Shown here piece by piece: positions 26,900 to 34,609 of a stretch of 64,000 bases of DNA. The stretch is taken from contig JAFGGU010000052.1 in NCBI GenBank assembly GCA_016930375.1, forward strand, positions 1-64,000, in the 5' to 3' direction. The translations under genes were made by a program, and so were the position numbers. This stretch comes from Bacteroidales bacterium (GTDB lineage: Bacteria; Bacteroidota; Bacteroidia; Bacteroidales; UBA10428). The notes beneath the pieces were generated by a model. The model was not told where the DNA came from. It did no database searches and saw only the letters and a program-made list of their open reading frames with translations. Within the stretch, counting starts at the first letter, position 1. Each line of letters begins with the position of its first letter.

Positions 26900-28624
26900 A
26901 TGAAGAAAATTAAACTGAACTACCTAACCATTCTTGTTCTTGCCGCTTTTTTTATAAGCGGTTGCGCCGGGCTCACCAAAATGAGGGACGAATCCGGTAC
27001 AGTTTCATACCAGGTTAACCCCAACCCCCTTGTTGAACAAGGCGGTGACGTTAAGGTGACTGGTGATGTGAAATTCCCCGAAAAATATTTCAATAAGAAA
27101 GCAGTTATTGTTGCTACTCCTGTTTTGAAATATGACGGCGGCCAGGTTGAATTCCCCACTACCACCCTGCAGGGTGAAAAGGTTGAAGCCAACAATAAAG
27201 TGATCCCTTATGACGGCGGAGGTTATACCTTCAGCGGTTCCGTTCCCTACAAACCCGAGCTGATGAAATCAGAACTTGTAGTAAACTATTCGGCCCGTAT
27301 TAAAGAAGGTGACCCCGTTGAATTCGGATCCACAAAAATTGCTGACGGTGTTGTTGCCACTTCAACTCTTGTAAAGGTTGATCCTCAGACGGTTTCTATG
27401 AACGATAATTTCAAGAGGATTATTCCTGAAAGCTATACAGCCGACATTCATTATGTTATCAACAAGGCCGATGTTCGCAGAGCTGAACTCAAGTCTGAAG
27501 ATGTTGTTGCTCTTGAACAGAAAATGGTTGAGGCCAAAGCTACTCCCAACAAACAGATCAAAGCCGCTAAGATTTCTGCCTATGCTTCACCGGATGGCGC
27601 TCTTGACCTGAATGAAAAACTATCGGCCAACCGTGAAAAATCAGCTGAAAAATATTTCAAGAAAGCACTGAAAGACAAAAAAATCACCGAAGCCGAAGCT
27701 GAAGGTTTCCTCAGCATGATGACCACACCGGAAGACTGGGAAGGTTTCAAAGCTTTGATGGAAAAATCAAGCATTCAGGACAAGGAATTGATCCTTCGCG
27801 TATTGTCAATGTATTCCGACCCGGTAGTCAGGGAAAAAGAAATCAAGAACATTTCTTCAGCTTATAAGGAAATAGCTGACGACGTTCTCCCACAGCTCCG
27901 CCGTTCAGTTATGAGCGTGGATGTTGATGTAGTTGGCAAATCCGACGAGGAATTGTTAAAACTCGGACTCAGCGATCCCAAAACTTTGAATCTTGAAGAA
28001 GTTCTGTATGCTGCCACCCTTACCAATGATCTGAAGGAAAAGGCCGCTATTTACAAAGCTGCTTCTGAGGCTTTTCCGCAGTGCATCAGGGCCCACAATA
28101 ACCTGGGAAGTACATTACTGCAACAGGGCAATGTAAATGATGCCAAAGCTGCTTTGACAGCTGCAAACGCACTTAAAGACAATGCTACTGTAAAAGCAAA
28201 CCTTGGCGCAGTTGCACTTGCCGAAGGTGATCTCAAAACCGCTGAAGAACTCCTTACCGCCGCTATGAGCGCCGGTGACGCTCCCAGCTACAACCTGGGC
28301 ATCATTAAGATCAAACAGGGTGACTATGCTGCTGCTGCCAACTATTTCGGCAACAAGCCTTCATTCAACGCAGCCCTGGCTCAGATGCTCAATGGCAGCA
28401 ATGAAAAAGCCATTGCTACGCTGAATTCACTTGGCGATGTTAAGGACGGCTGGGTTTATTACCTGAAAGCTGTCGCCAGCGCAAGAGGTGGTGTTGCCGA
28501 AGGTGTTGTTAACAACCTGCGTCAGGCAATCAGCCTTGATCCGAGCATTAAAGCCTATGCACTTAAGGATGCTGAAATGCTGAAATTCGTTACCAATGAA
28601 GCTGTTGCAGCACTTCTGAGGTAA
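26900..28624 (+). CDS. Lipoprotein with OmpA-like domain and TPR repeats
   Basis: A 574-residue protein with a lipoprotein signal (lipobox ISGCAG, Cys at about residue 22). Residues about 30-170 look beta-rich. About 185-250 resemble an OmpA-type peptidoglycan-binding segment (AKISAYASPDG, NEKLSANREKSAEKYF), interrupted by a long helical insertion. About 370-560 contain several tetratricopeptide-like repeats (HNNLGSTLLQQGNVNDAKAAL, NLGAVALAEGDLKTAEELL). It is likely an outer-membrane lipoprotein touching peptidoglycan and scaffolding a complex. It is monocistronic with a strong terminator. The exact partner is not known. Confidence 0.82.
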   Translation: MKKIKLNYLTILVLAAFFISGCAGLTKMRDESGTVSYQVNPNPLVEQGGDVKVTGDVKFPEKYFNKKAVIVATPVLKYDGGQVEFPTTTLQGEKVEANNKVIPYDGGGYTFSGSVPYKPELMKSELVVNYSARIKEGDPVEFGSTKIADGVVATSTLVKVDPQTVSMNDNFKRIIPESYTADIHYVINKADVRRAELKSEDVVALEQKMVEAKATPNKQIKAAKISAYASPDGALDLNEKLSANREKSAEKYFKKALKDKKITEAEAEGFLSMMTTPEDWEGFKALMEKSSIQDKELILRVLSMYSDPVVREKEIKNISSAYKEIADDVLPQLRRSVMSVDVDVVGKSDEELLKLGLSDPKTLNLEEVLYAATLTNDLKEKAAIYKAASEAFPQCIRAHNNLGSTLLQQGNVNDAKAALTAANALKDNATVKANLGAVALAEGDLKTAEELLTAAMSAGDAPSYNLGIIKIKQGDYAAAANYFGNKPSFNAALAQMLNGSNEKAIATLNSLGDVKDGWVYYLKAVASARGGVAEGVVNNLRQAISLDPSIKAYALKDAEMLKFVTNEAVAALLR

Positions 28625-28643
28625 TTGATCTGCCACAAACATA

Positions 28644-28677
28644 AAAAAACCCTCCCGCTTCGGCAGGAGGGTTTTTT
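28644..28677. terminator. Strong bidirectional terminator
   Basis: AAAAAACCCTCC pairs with GGAGGGTTTTTT; the inside closes with a C(TTCG)G tetraloop. It lies between two convergent genes. Confidence 0.93.
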
Positions 28678-28679
28678 GT

Positions 28680-29417
28680 TTATGCCTCAACAGGGACTGC
28701 ATTCTTCTGCACCAATACCGATTCATACAAACTGGCAAATGAACCGGAAACCCATATGGCTGCGGGAAACACCCCAACAACCAAAAGACACAGGCCTGCA
28801 ATATAAATGAAGAAGGAAACAATGGCCATGAAGAATATGGTCCACCCATGTCCTCTTGTCATTTTCCAGCTCTCTTCTACGGCTATAATGGGATCAAGCT
28901 TTTTATCCATGACAAGATAACCTACAAAGGCCAGACGGCATGCGATTATGATGCCGGGGATGAAGAGCGCAATGAATCCGAGCATGATCAGGGCCGATGT
29001 AAGCAGGTTGGCCAAAACAATTCCCAGGTAATTCTGCCGGAATCCGTCTATCAGCATATTGAAATCAGGACGGGTATCCCTAACGGCCTGTAAAAACATC
29101 ATTTTGCCCCCGTACCTGAAAACAGGCACAATCAACAAAGTATAAGCCAGGGCAAATAAGGCAAGGATAGAGGCAAACAATCCAAAGGCAACCAGTCTGA
29201 AAGTGGGGAAATTCCAGTCCCAATCCCTGTCCCACCGCCAGTTATCATGATCCGAGGGATCGATATTCCACCGGAAAGTGTCCATCGGTCCAATTACGAT
29301 ACCCACAATGATCACAACCAGAAAAAGCACCAGAAAATACTTTTCCATTACCTTCCAGCTATGGCCGAAACTGTTGTTGAATGAAGGAGCAAGTTTACTT
29401 TGTTCAATGGTTTCCAT
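28680..29417 (-). CDS. Multi-pass membrane protein (DUF975-like)
   Basis: A 245-residue inner-membrane protein with about five hydrophobic segments: about 28-48, 80-105, 130-165 and a pair at 195-235. The region between segments one and two is rich in Asp, Trp and Arg. The sequence AVEESWKMTRGHGWTIFFMAIVSF resembles the DUF975/glycerophosphodiester-type membrane-domain families, which have no defined function. It is transcribed away from a LuxR-type regulator across a region with three operator-like repeats and may be that regulator's target. Confidence 0.8.
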   Translation of the reverse strand: METIEQSKLAPSFNNSFGHSWKVMEKYFLVLFLVVIIVGIVIGPMDTFRWNIDPSDHDNWRWDRDWDWNFPTFRLVAFGLFASILALFALAYTLLIVPVFRYGGKMMFLQAVRDTRPDFNMLIDGFRQNYLGIVLANLLTSALIMLGFIALFIPGIIIACRLAFVGYLVMDKKLDPIIAVEESWKMTRGHGWTIFFMAIVSFFIYIAGLCLLVVGVFPAAIWVSGSFASLYESVLVQKNAVPVEA

Positions 29418-29449
29418 TTTTCAAGGATTTAAAGTTTATAAAACTGAGA

Positions 29450-29457
29450 CAAATGTA
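29450..29457 (-). promoter_or_regulatory. Promoter -7 box for the membrane protein gene
   Basis: TACATTTG on the minus strand fits the Bacteroidota consensus, 33 bases before the start. The first operator-like repeat begins 24 bases upstream of it. Confidence 0.55.
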
Positions 29458-29481
29458 ATTGTCCCCGGATTATCACGCTGC

Positions 29482-29540
29482 ATACCAAAGTAGTGTTTTG
29501 AAAAAATCCTACTAAAGTATGGAGCCCCCTACTTTGGTAG
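29482..29540. promoter_or_regulatory. Three operator-like repeats, (A/C)TAC-N4-GTAG
   Basis: ATACCAAAGTAG (29482-29493), CTACTAAAGTAT (29509-29520; reverse complement ATACTTTAGTAG) and CTACTTTGGTAG (29529-29540) share the dyad pattern (A/C)TAC-N4-GTAG. They sit between two divergent genes, one of which encodes a LuxR-type DNA-binding protein. Confidence 0.65.
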
Positions 29541-29589
29541 TGTTTAAATTTACCTTTAGATTCATGAAGGATAATTATTATCTTTAAAC

Positions 29590-30510
29590 ATGGTGAAATA
29601 CATTATCGCGCTGGTCTTTATGTTGTCCGCGGCGATTGTCGCCAGCGGAATATTAATATCCGCCAGGTTGAGAAACACTTATAAACAGGAGTGTTTTTCC
29701 TCGCTGATGTATTTCGAGACCTTTTATTTCACTTTCGGATTTTATGCCATCTGGGGGCAGGTTATCCTGGTTTCATTGCTTTCACAACTGATTACAGGGG
29801 AATTGATGAGCCGGACAAGTACTTTTCTGACCTTGCTTGGAACCCCTTTTATTTTTTTCACCTGGCTTATGTTGCAACGTTTTGTCATGGAATTATCCGG
29901 AAGAGATGCTCATTCTAAATTTATTGCGACCTATTTGCTGAGTTTTGCCTTGCTGGTAACCGGGATTTACTTTGTATTTCCCGTGTTCTCCGTGGTTGAT
30001 CCCTTTACCATAATGAAATATGGCTTCATGGTAATTAATTTTGCATATACCGTTACTGCTGTCATCATTCTTCTTACCGGCCAGGTGAAAAAGGCAATGC
30101 TCCGAAGAACTGTATTGCGGCAAATCGCCGCAGGTCTTCTGATTAACATGCTGCTGCAAAATGTGATCCTCATTTTTTACCAGGGGAATGTTTATATCGC
30201 CATGGTCTTTATTCTGACCTATTTTATCGGTGGTGCCTTTATCCCTGTTTATATCCGTTACAAGGCCGATCTCTCCAGGATGATCACCGGTTCCGGATCC
30301 GGATATTCCCTGGATGAACTATGCAGGAATTATAATATTTCAGCCAGGGAAAGAGACATCATTCATGAGATCTGTCAGGGCCTTTCCAACCAACAAATTG
30401 CAGATAAATTATTCATTAGCCTGCAGACAGTAAAAGACCACACCAGCAGGATTTACGATAAAACAAATTGCAACAGCCGGACTCAATTAATCACGATGGT
30501 AAAGAAATAA
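29590..30510 (+). CDS. Membrane-bound LuxR-family regulator
   Basis: A 306-residue protein with about seven hydrophobic segments in residues 1-225 and a C-terminal LuxR/FixJ-type helix-turn-helix at about 240-305 (SARERDIIHEICQGLSNQQIADKLFISLQTVKDHTSRIYDKT). This architecture suggests a membrane sensor with a directly attached DNA-binding domain, acting from the inner membrane. The promoter region before it holds three copies of a dyad repeat, which fits autoregulation and control of the divergent membrane protein gene. The signal is unknown. Confidence 0.88.
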   Translation: MVKYIIALVFMLSAAIVASGILISARLRNTYKQECFSSLMYFETFYFTFGFYAIWGQVILVSLLSQLITGELMSRTSTFLTLLGTPFIFFTWLMLQRFVMELSGRDAHSKFIATYLLSFALLVTGIYFVFPVFSVVDPFTIMKYGFMVINFAYTVTAVIILLTGQVKKAMLRRTVLRQIAAGLLINMLLQNVILIFYQGNVYIAMVFILTYFIGGAFIPVYIRYKADLSRMITGSGSGYSLDELCRNYNISARERDIIHEICQGLSNQQIADKLFISLQTVKDHTSRIYDKTNCNSRTQLITMVKK

Positions 30511-30529
30511 GCCATTTTACGCTAGCACA

Positions 30530-31060
30530 TTATTTCTGATAATACCGGAAGAATTCCCAAAGAACTATCCCTGCGCAAACGGAGATATTGAGCGAATGTT
30601 TTGTCCCATGCTGCGGAATTTCGATAGCCCCATCGCACAAATCCACCACCTCCTGCTTGACGCCCTTGATTTCATGCCCGAAAACCAGGGCATATTTTTG
30701 GTTTCTCAAAATGGGAATGTCGTGAAGTGCCTTACTGTGAACTGTTTGCTCAACGGCATACACCACATACCCTTGATTCCTTAGCTCCTGAATGGCATCT
30801 TCAGTGTTCCTGAAATATTGCCAGTGAACCGATTCAGTTGCGCCAAGGGCTGTTTTGCTGATCTCACGGTGGGGTGGAGTGGCTGTTATCCCACAAAGGA
30901 ATATGCTTTCGATGAGGAATGCATCACAGGTCCGAAATACCGAACCGATATTGTTCAGGCTTCTCACATCATCAAGCACAACCACCAGCGGATACTTTCC
31001 TGCTTTTTTGAATTCTTCAATGGTCTTTCTGTTCAGTTCCTCGTTCAGCAGTTTTTTCAT
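30530..31060 (-). CDS. SpoU/TrmH-family RNA 2'-O-methyltransferase
   Basis: A 176-residue SPOUT methyltransferase for tRNA or rRNA ribose. Motif 1 NNIGSVFRTCDAF (Asn and Arg), motif 2 ALVFGHEIKGV and motif 3 IEIPQHGTKHSLNISVCAGIVLWE are all present. The open frame continues upstream to 31309, but that would cross the sucC start region and adds no family-like sequence, so the ATG at 31060 (MKKLLNEE) is used. It is convergent with the LuxR gene and divergent from sucC. Confidence 0.92.
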   Translation of the reverse strand: MKKLLNEELNRKTIEEFKKAGKYPLVVVLDDVRSLNNIGSVFRTCDAFLIESIFLCGITATPPHREISKTALGATESVHWQYFRNTEDAIQELRNQGYVVYAVEQTVHSKALHDIPILRNQKYALVFGHEIKGVKQEVVDLCDGAIEIPQHGTKHSLNISVCAGIVLWEFFRYYQK

Positions 31061-31155
31061 GGTACCGGACTGGCGGGTTAAATCTTTGCAATGATAGTAA
31101 TAGATGAGAAAAATTGGATATTTTCGTATACAGAAATTAAAACTATTTTCAAAGT

Positions 31156-32343
31156 ATGAACATTCACGAATACCAAGGTAAAGCAATTTTAAGCCGGTTT
31201 GGTGTTTCGGTGCCTGGCGGAGTTGTGATTGATAATGCAGAGGATGCCGAAAAGGCGGCACTGGAGATTCAGGAAAAGACCGGCGCATCCTGTTGGGTGG
31301 TGAAGGCACAGATACATGCCGGAGGAAGAGGCAAGGGCGGGGGAGTTAAACTGGCCCGCAGTCTCGAGGAGGTCAGAAAACAGGCGCAAAATATACTGGG
31401 CATGCAGCTTATTACACCGCAAACCGGTCCGGAGGGCAAGAAAGTCCATAAAGTAATGATCCAGCAGGATATATATTATCCGGGCAGCAATCCGGTCCGG
31501 GAGTTATACATGAGCATACTATTGAACCGGTCCGCAGGACGCAATATTGTCATGTATTCCACAGAGGGAGGGATGGATATTGAAACTGTGGCGGAAAAAA
31601 CGCCGCATCTGATCTTCAAAGAAGAAATTAATCCAGCGGTAGGCATTCAGCCTTTTCAAGCCCGAAAGATTGCTTTTAATCTGGGTTTGGAAGGCAAGGC
31701 TTTCAAAGAGATGACCAGGTTTGTTACTGCTCTTTACAGTGCTTATATTGCCAGTGACGCTTCCCTTTTCGAGATCAACCCGCTTGTAAAAACCTCTGAT
31801 GATTTCATCTTTGCTGCGGATGCCAAAGTCAACCTGGATGACAATGCTTTCTTCCGACACCCCGATTATGAAGCATTGCGTGATTTGAATGAAGAAGATC
31901 CGACTGAAACGGAGGCTTCCAGGAACAATCTCAATTTTGTCAAATTGAACGGAAATGTGGGTTGTATGGTAAACGGCGCCGGATTGGCCATGGCTACCAT
32001 GGACATTATCAAACTGTCAGGTGGTGAACCAGCCAATTTCCTGGATGTTGGCGGAACAGCTAACGCACAAACCGTGGAAGCCGGGTTTCGGATCATCCTC
32101 AGGGATCCTGCTGTAAAAGCAATACTGATCAATATCTTCGGGGGAATTGTTCGATGTGACAGGGTGGCCCAGGGTGTTGTGGATGCCTACAAATCACTTG
32201 GATCGGTCAGGGTGCCCGTTATTGTCCGGCTTCAGGGAACCAATGCCCGGGAAGCCAAAACACTCATTGATAATTCAGGATTAAAGGTTTATTCGGCTAT
32301 TTCTTTGCAGGATGCTGCTGATCTGGTAAAACAAAATGTTTAA
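31156..32343 (+). CDS. sucC: Succinyl-CoA ligase beta subunit
   Basis: A 395-residue ATP-grasp subunit that interconverts succinyl-CoA and succinate in the TCA cycle. It begins [12 protein letters not shown] and carries the ATP-binding [18 protein letters not shown], the magnesium-site EINPLV, and the C-terminal [17 protein letters not shown] phosphohistidine-facing loop. Length is standard. The alpha subunit gene sucD is not next to it, unlike in many bacteria; the neighbour is a convergent CDGSH gene overlapping the last 4 bases. Confidence 0.97.
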   Translation: MNIHEYQGKAILSRFGVSVPGGVVIDNAEDAEKAALEIQEKTGASCWVVKAQIHAGGRGKGGGVKLARSLEEVRKQAQNILGMQLITPQTGPEGKKVHKVMIQQDIYYPGSNPVRELYMSILLNRSAGRNIVMYSTEGGMDIETVAEKTPHLIFKEEINPAVGIQPFQARKIAFNLGLEGKAFKEMTRFVTALYSAYIASDASLFEINPLVKTSDDFIFAADAKVNLDDNAFFRHPDYEALRDLNEEDPTETEASRNNLNFVKLNGNVGCMVNGAGLAMATMDIIKLSGGEPANFLDVGGTANAQTVEAGFRIILRDPAVKAILINIFGGIVRCDRVAQGVVDAYKSLGSVRVPVIVRLQGTNAREAKTLIDNSGLKVYSAISLQDAADLVKQNV

Positions 32344-32558
32344 TAGGCCAGGCCGATTTTTTTATGGGTATTATCACACCAGGGTTTTGTTGAGGATCCT
32401 CCGCAGCGGCAAATATAGAGTTCCTGCTCACCCTTGGTGATCTTACCCGATGAATCTTTAAAAGCAAAGGTCCCTTTTATCATAATAGGGCCATCTTTCA
32501 GTATCCTGACTTCTGCCGGCTGATGAACCGTTGTTTCTTTTTCCTGCATAGCGATCAT
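32340..32558 (-). CDS. Small CDGSH iron-sulfur protein
   Basis: A 72-residue protein with the [2Fe-2S] motif C-x-C-x8-C-x3-H in CRCGGSSTKPWCDNTH, with CDNTH replacing the name-giving CDGSH. Three Cys and one His ligate the cluster in this family. Its start overlaps the stop of the upstream ferredoxin-CDGSH gene by ATGA, so they are translationally coupled. It is tail to tail with sucC. An internal ATG at 32549 is an alternative start. Confidence 0.9.
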   Translation of the reverse strand: MIAMQEKETTVHQPAEVRILKDGPIMIKGTFAFKDSSGKITKGEQELYICRCGGSSTKPWCDNTHKKIGLAY

Positions 32559-33004
32559 TTTCCTGTATACCCTATCTTGCGATGTGTTCCGTCACAGAAA
32601 GGCAAAGTATTTGAAGCCCCGCATCTGCACAATGACGTCATCTTATAATGCTTCAATTCCTTTCCATCAATATCATATAAAATAAAACTTCCCTTCAATA
32701 CCAGCGGTCCGTCCTCCATAATCCTGGCTTCTGCATCGGTTTCCTTTGGACCGGAATTTATTCCGGCTTGCTTGTCACCATCAATATCCTTGTTATACTT
32801 GAAAGCGAGAGCCTGCGTAGGGCAAAGCTTTACCACCCGGATGATTTCTTCCGTGGAAGCACCATTCATGTTAACCCATGGCCTTTTTCGCGGATTGAAT
32901 ACTTCTATCAGCTCGCGATAGCAAGTAGTGGCATGAATGCACTTTTTAGGATGCCAGAAAACGGTTATCTCACCGTTTGTGTATTTCCTGTCGGTCTTAT
33001 CCAT
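32555..33004 (-). CDS. Fused divergent ferredoxin (Fer4_19) and CDGSH protein
   Basis: A 149-residue protein with two iron-sulfur modules. Residues about 10-70 match the Fer4_19 type (HPKKCIHATTCYRELIEVF, then VVKLCPTQAL). Residues about 100-147 hold a CDGSH motif, CRCGASNTLPFCDGTH, of the C-x-C-x8-C-x3-H type. Both clusters would be in one cytoplasmic polypeptide, suggesting internal electron transfer. It is the first gene of a two-gene operon with the small CDGSH protein. Electron donor and acceptor are unknown. Confidence 0.9.
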   Translation of the reverse strand: MDKTDRKYTNGEITVFWHPKKCIHATTCYRELIEVFNPRKRPWVNMNGASTEEIIRVVKLCPTQALAFKYNKDIDGDKQAGINSGPKETDAEARIMEDGPLVLKGSFILYDIDGKELKHYKMTSLCRCGASNTLPFCDGTHRKIGYTGK

Positions 33005-33129
33005 GCAACGGTTTTTTGTAAAAATAGCAATTTAAAAGTATTGTTTGTAACTATACATAAAACAATGCCGGAGTTAATCCGTTAAACAGATTGACGGTTT
33101 TGGTAAATATTTTGTTATTTTAGGCTGCA

Positions 33130-33729
33130 ATGCCAAGGATTATCATACTATGTTGCATTTTCGCAGGATTTATGCTTCAGGCATATACCCAGGATACCAT
33201 CCGGATGGAACTCGGGGGATTTCCCGTGCAGGCGGTTATTCAGGACGGAGATACCATCTTTGTCACAAGTATTGATGAGGTTGTCATTCAGCCCCGCAAG
33301 AGAGCTGCCGCCACCCGTGATCTCAGGCAATACAGAAGATTGATATACAATGTTAAAAAAGTATATCCATACGCTAAAATTGCCGGGGAAAAATTCAGTG
33401 ATGTAACTACCTACATGGAATCCTTAGAAACCGGGAAAGAAAGACGGCAATATACAAAACAACTGGAGGATGAATTGCTGAAGCAATACGAGGAGGATCT
33501 AAAAAACCTGACTGTAACACAGGGCAGAATTCTTATCAAGCTGATCGACAGAGAAACCCGGAAAACCTCTTACGAAGTGGTGAAGGAATTGCGCGGATCC
33601 TTTCAGGCAGCATTCTGGCAAGCCATCGCACGAATATTCGGTTCAAACCTGAAAACAGAATTTGATCCTGATGGTGAAGACAAGGTACTGAATGAGATTA
33701 TGATCATGATAGAGAATGGACAGCTGTAG
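33130..33729 (+). CDS. DUF4294 family secreted protein
   Basis: A 199-residue protein with a signal peptide (about 1-20, ending AYTQD) and then a Bacteroidota-typical DUF4294 body: RQYRRLIYNVKKVYPYAKIAGEKF, LKQYEEDLKNLTVTQGRILIKLIDRETRKTSYEV in outline, and a short C-terminus. It is helical and charged. Function is not known; the GRILIKLIDRET section is the most conserved part. It is monocistronic and followed by a heptamer array. Confidence 0.88.
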   Translation: MPRIIILCCIFAGFMLQAYTQDTIRMELGGFPVQAVIQDGDTIFVTSIDEVVIQPRKRAAATRDLRQYRRLIYNVKKVYPYAKIAGEKFSDVTTYMESLETGKERRQYTKQLEDELLKQYEEDLKNLTVTQGRILIKLIDRETRKTSYEVVKELRGSFQAAFWQAIARIFGSNLKTEFDPDGEDKVLNEIMIMIENGQL

Positions 33730-33740
33730 AAGGAAGAGGT

Positions 33741-33782
33741 AGGGAGTAGGGAGTAGGGAGTAGGGAGTAGGGAGTAGGGAGT
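33741..33782. repeat. Heptanucleotide tandem array (AGGGAGT)x6
   Basis: Six exact copies of AGGGAGT begin 12 bases after the DUF4294 stop and merge into the inverted repeat that flanks the next gene. Confidence 0.95.
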
Positions 33783-33898
33783 AAGGAGATTGGGAGATGT
33801 TTAGGCCTGTAAGGCCGTAACATGATAGCGCAGGGTGCAGCCCTGCGTAAATGAATGATCCCGAATCATCAGAGCCCTGAAAGGGCGAAACCCTGTAA
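33783..33898. repeat. Left copy of an inverted REP-like repeat pair
   Basis: The block contains AAGGAGAT...GGGAGATG, AGGCCTGTAAGGCC, GCGCAGGGTGCAGCCCTGCG and GCCCTGAAAGGGCG in that order. All recur in the same order, inverted, at 34485-34606. Each segment is itself a small hairpin. The pair encloses a single gene. Confidence 0.85.
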
Positions 33899-34465
33899 TC
33901 AAATCTTAGGAAATAAAAAATTTCGTATTGGAGTATATTCCGAACCTTCGGAGGTGAGTTTACTTTCATAAAGCACTATACTCTTTATAATTTGTTCCTG
34001 AAACAAAACGTCTTTATAGGTAGCTACTAACTGCGCCAATTGGTTTACCTGACGAATCTCCTTAATCCTGCCGAGCGTCAAATGGGGAGAAAACTCCCTG
34101 TATTCGGGCTTAAAACCCAAACGACTCAGATTATTGTCAAGCTCTTTTTTCATTTTCTGCAATGGCGCACATGGATCACAGCCAATCCATATTACATGGG
34201 GATCATGGATGCTTTTAAACACGCCGAATGAGCGCAATATAAGTTTAAATTCGGTATGCCTGATGATAGCACTTTCAATGCTTTGAGCGATTGCAGGCAT
34301 TAATTCCTCATCAGTTTCTCCCAGAAAATACAAAGTAATATGCAAATTGCTGATCGCTAACCAGTTGATCTTCTCAAGCCGCATCCTGTAACGCGCCAGT
34401 TCATAGACCTCTTTGATTTTATCTGAAGCAACAATGTCAACTGCAATAAATACTCTTTTCATCAA
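33899..34465 (-). CDS. thpR: 2'-5' RNA ligase-type RNA 2',3'-cyclic phosphodiesterase
   Basis: A 188-residue 2H phosphoesterase. The two catalytic HxT(x) motifs are HITL (about residue 43) and HLTL (about 128), on the symmetric lobes of the fold. Members open 2',3'-cyclic phosphate RNA ends; the in vivo role is uncertain. The gene is tightly bracketed by an inverted pair of repeat elements, one ending at its stop codon and the other 20 bases before its start, with no room for normal flanking DNA. Confidence 0.92.
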   Translation of the reverse strand: MMKRVFIAVDIVASDKIKEVYELARYRMRLEKINWLAISNLHITLYFLGETDEELMPAIAQSIESAIIRHTEFKLILRSFGVFKSIHDPHVIWIGCDPCAPLQKMKKELDNNLSRLGFKPEYREFSPHLTLGRIKEIRQVNQLAQLVATYKDVLFQEQIIKSIVLYESKLTSEGSEYTPIRNFLFPKI

Positions 34466-34484
34466 CTTTAAATTCCGGTTATTT

Positions 34485-34606
34485 TCTTACGCCCTTTCAG
34501 GGCTCGGATTACGTTTCTTTATCTATTACCGCAGGGCTGCGCCCTGCGCTGTTACGTTCCGGCCTTACAGGCCTCCCGCTCTCCCCATCTCCCCATCTCC
34601 TTATTC
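34485..34606. repeat. Right copy of an inverted REP-like repeat pair
   Basis: Read on the minus strand it contains AAGGAGATGGGGAGATGG, AGGCCTGTAAGGCC, GCGCAGGGCGCAGCCCTGCG and GCCCTGAAAGGGCG, the same order as the left copy at 33783-33898, with small differences in the spacers. It also covers the promoter side of thpR. Confidence 0.85.
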
Positions 34607-34609
34607 CTC

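Noticed and set aside
31061-31309. N-terminal extension of the SpoU-type methyltransferase
   Set aside because: It crosses the sucC start, has no family similarity, and the ATG at 31060 gives the normal protein.
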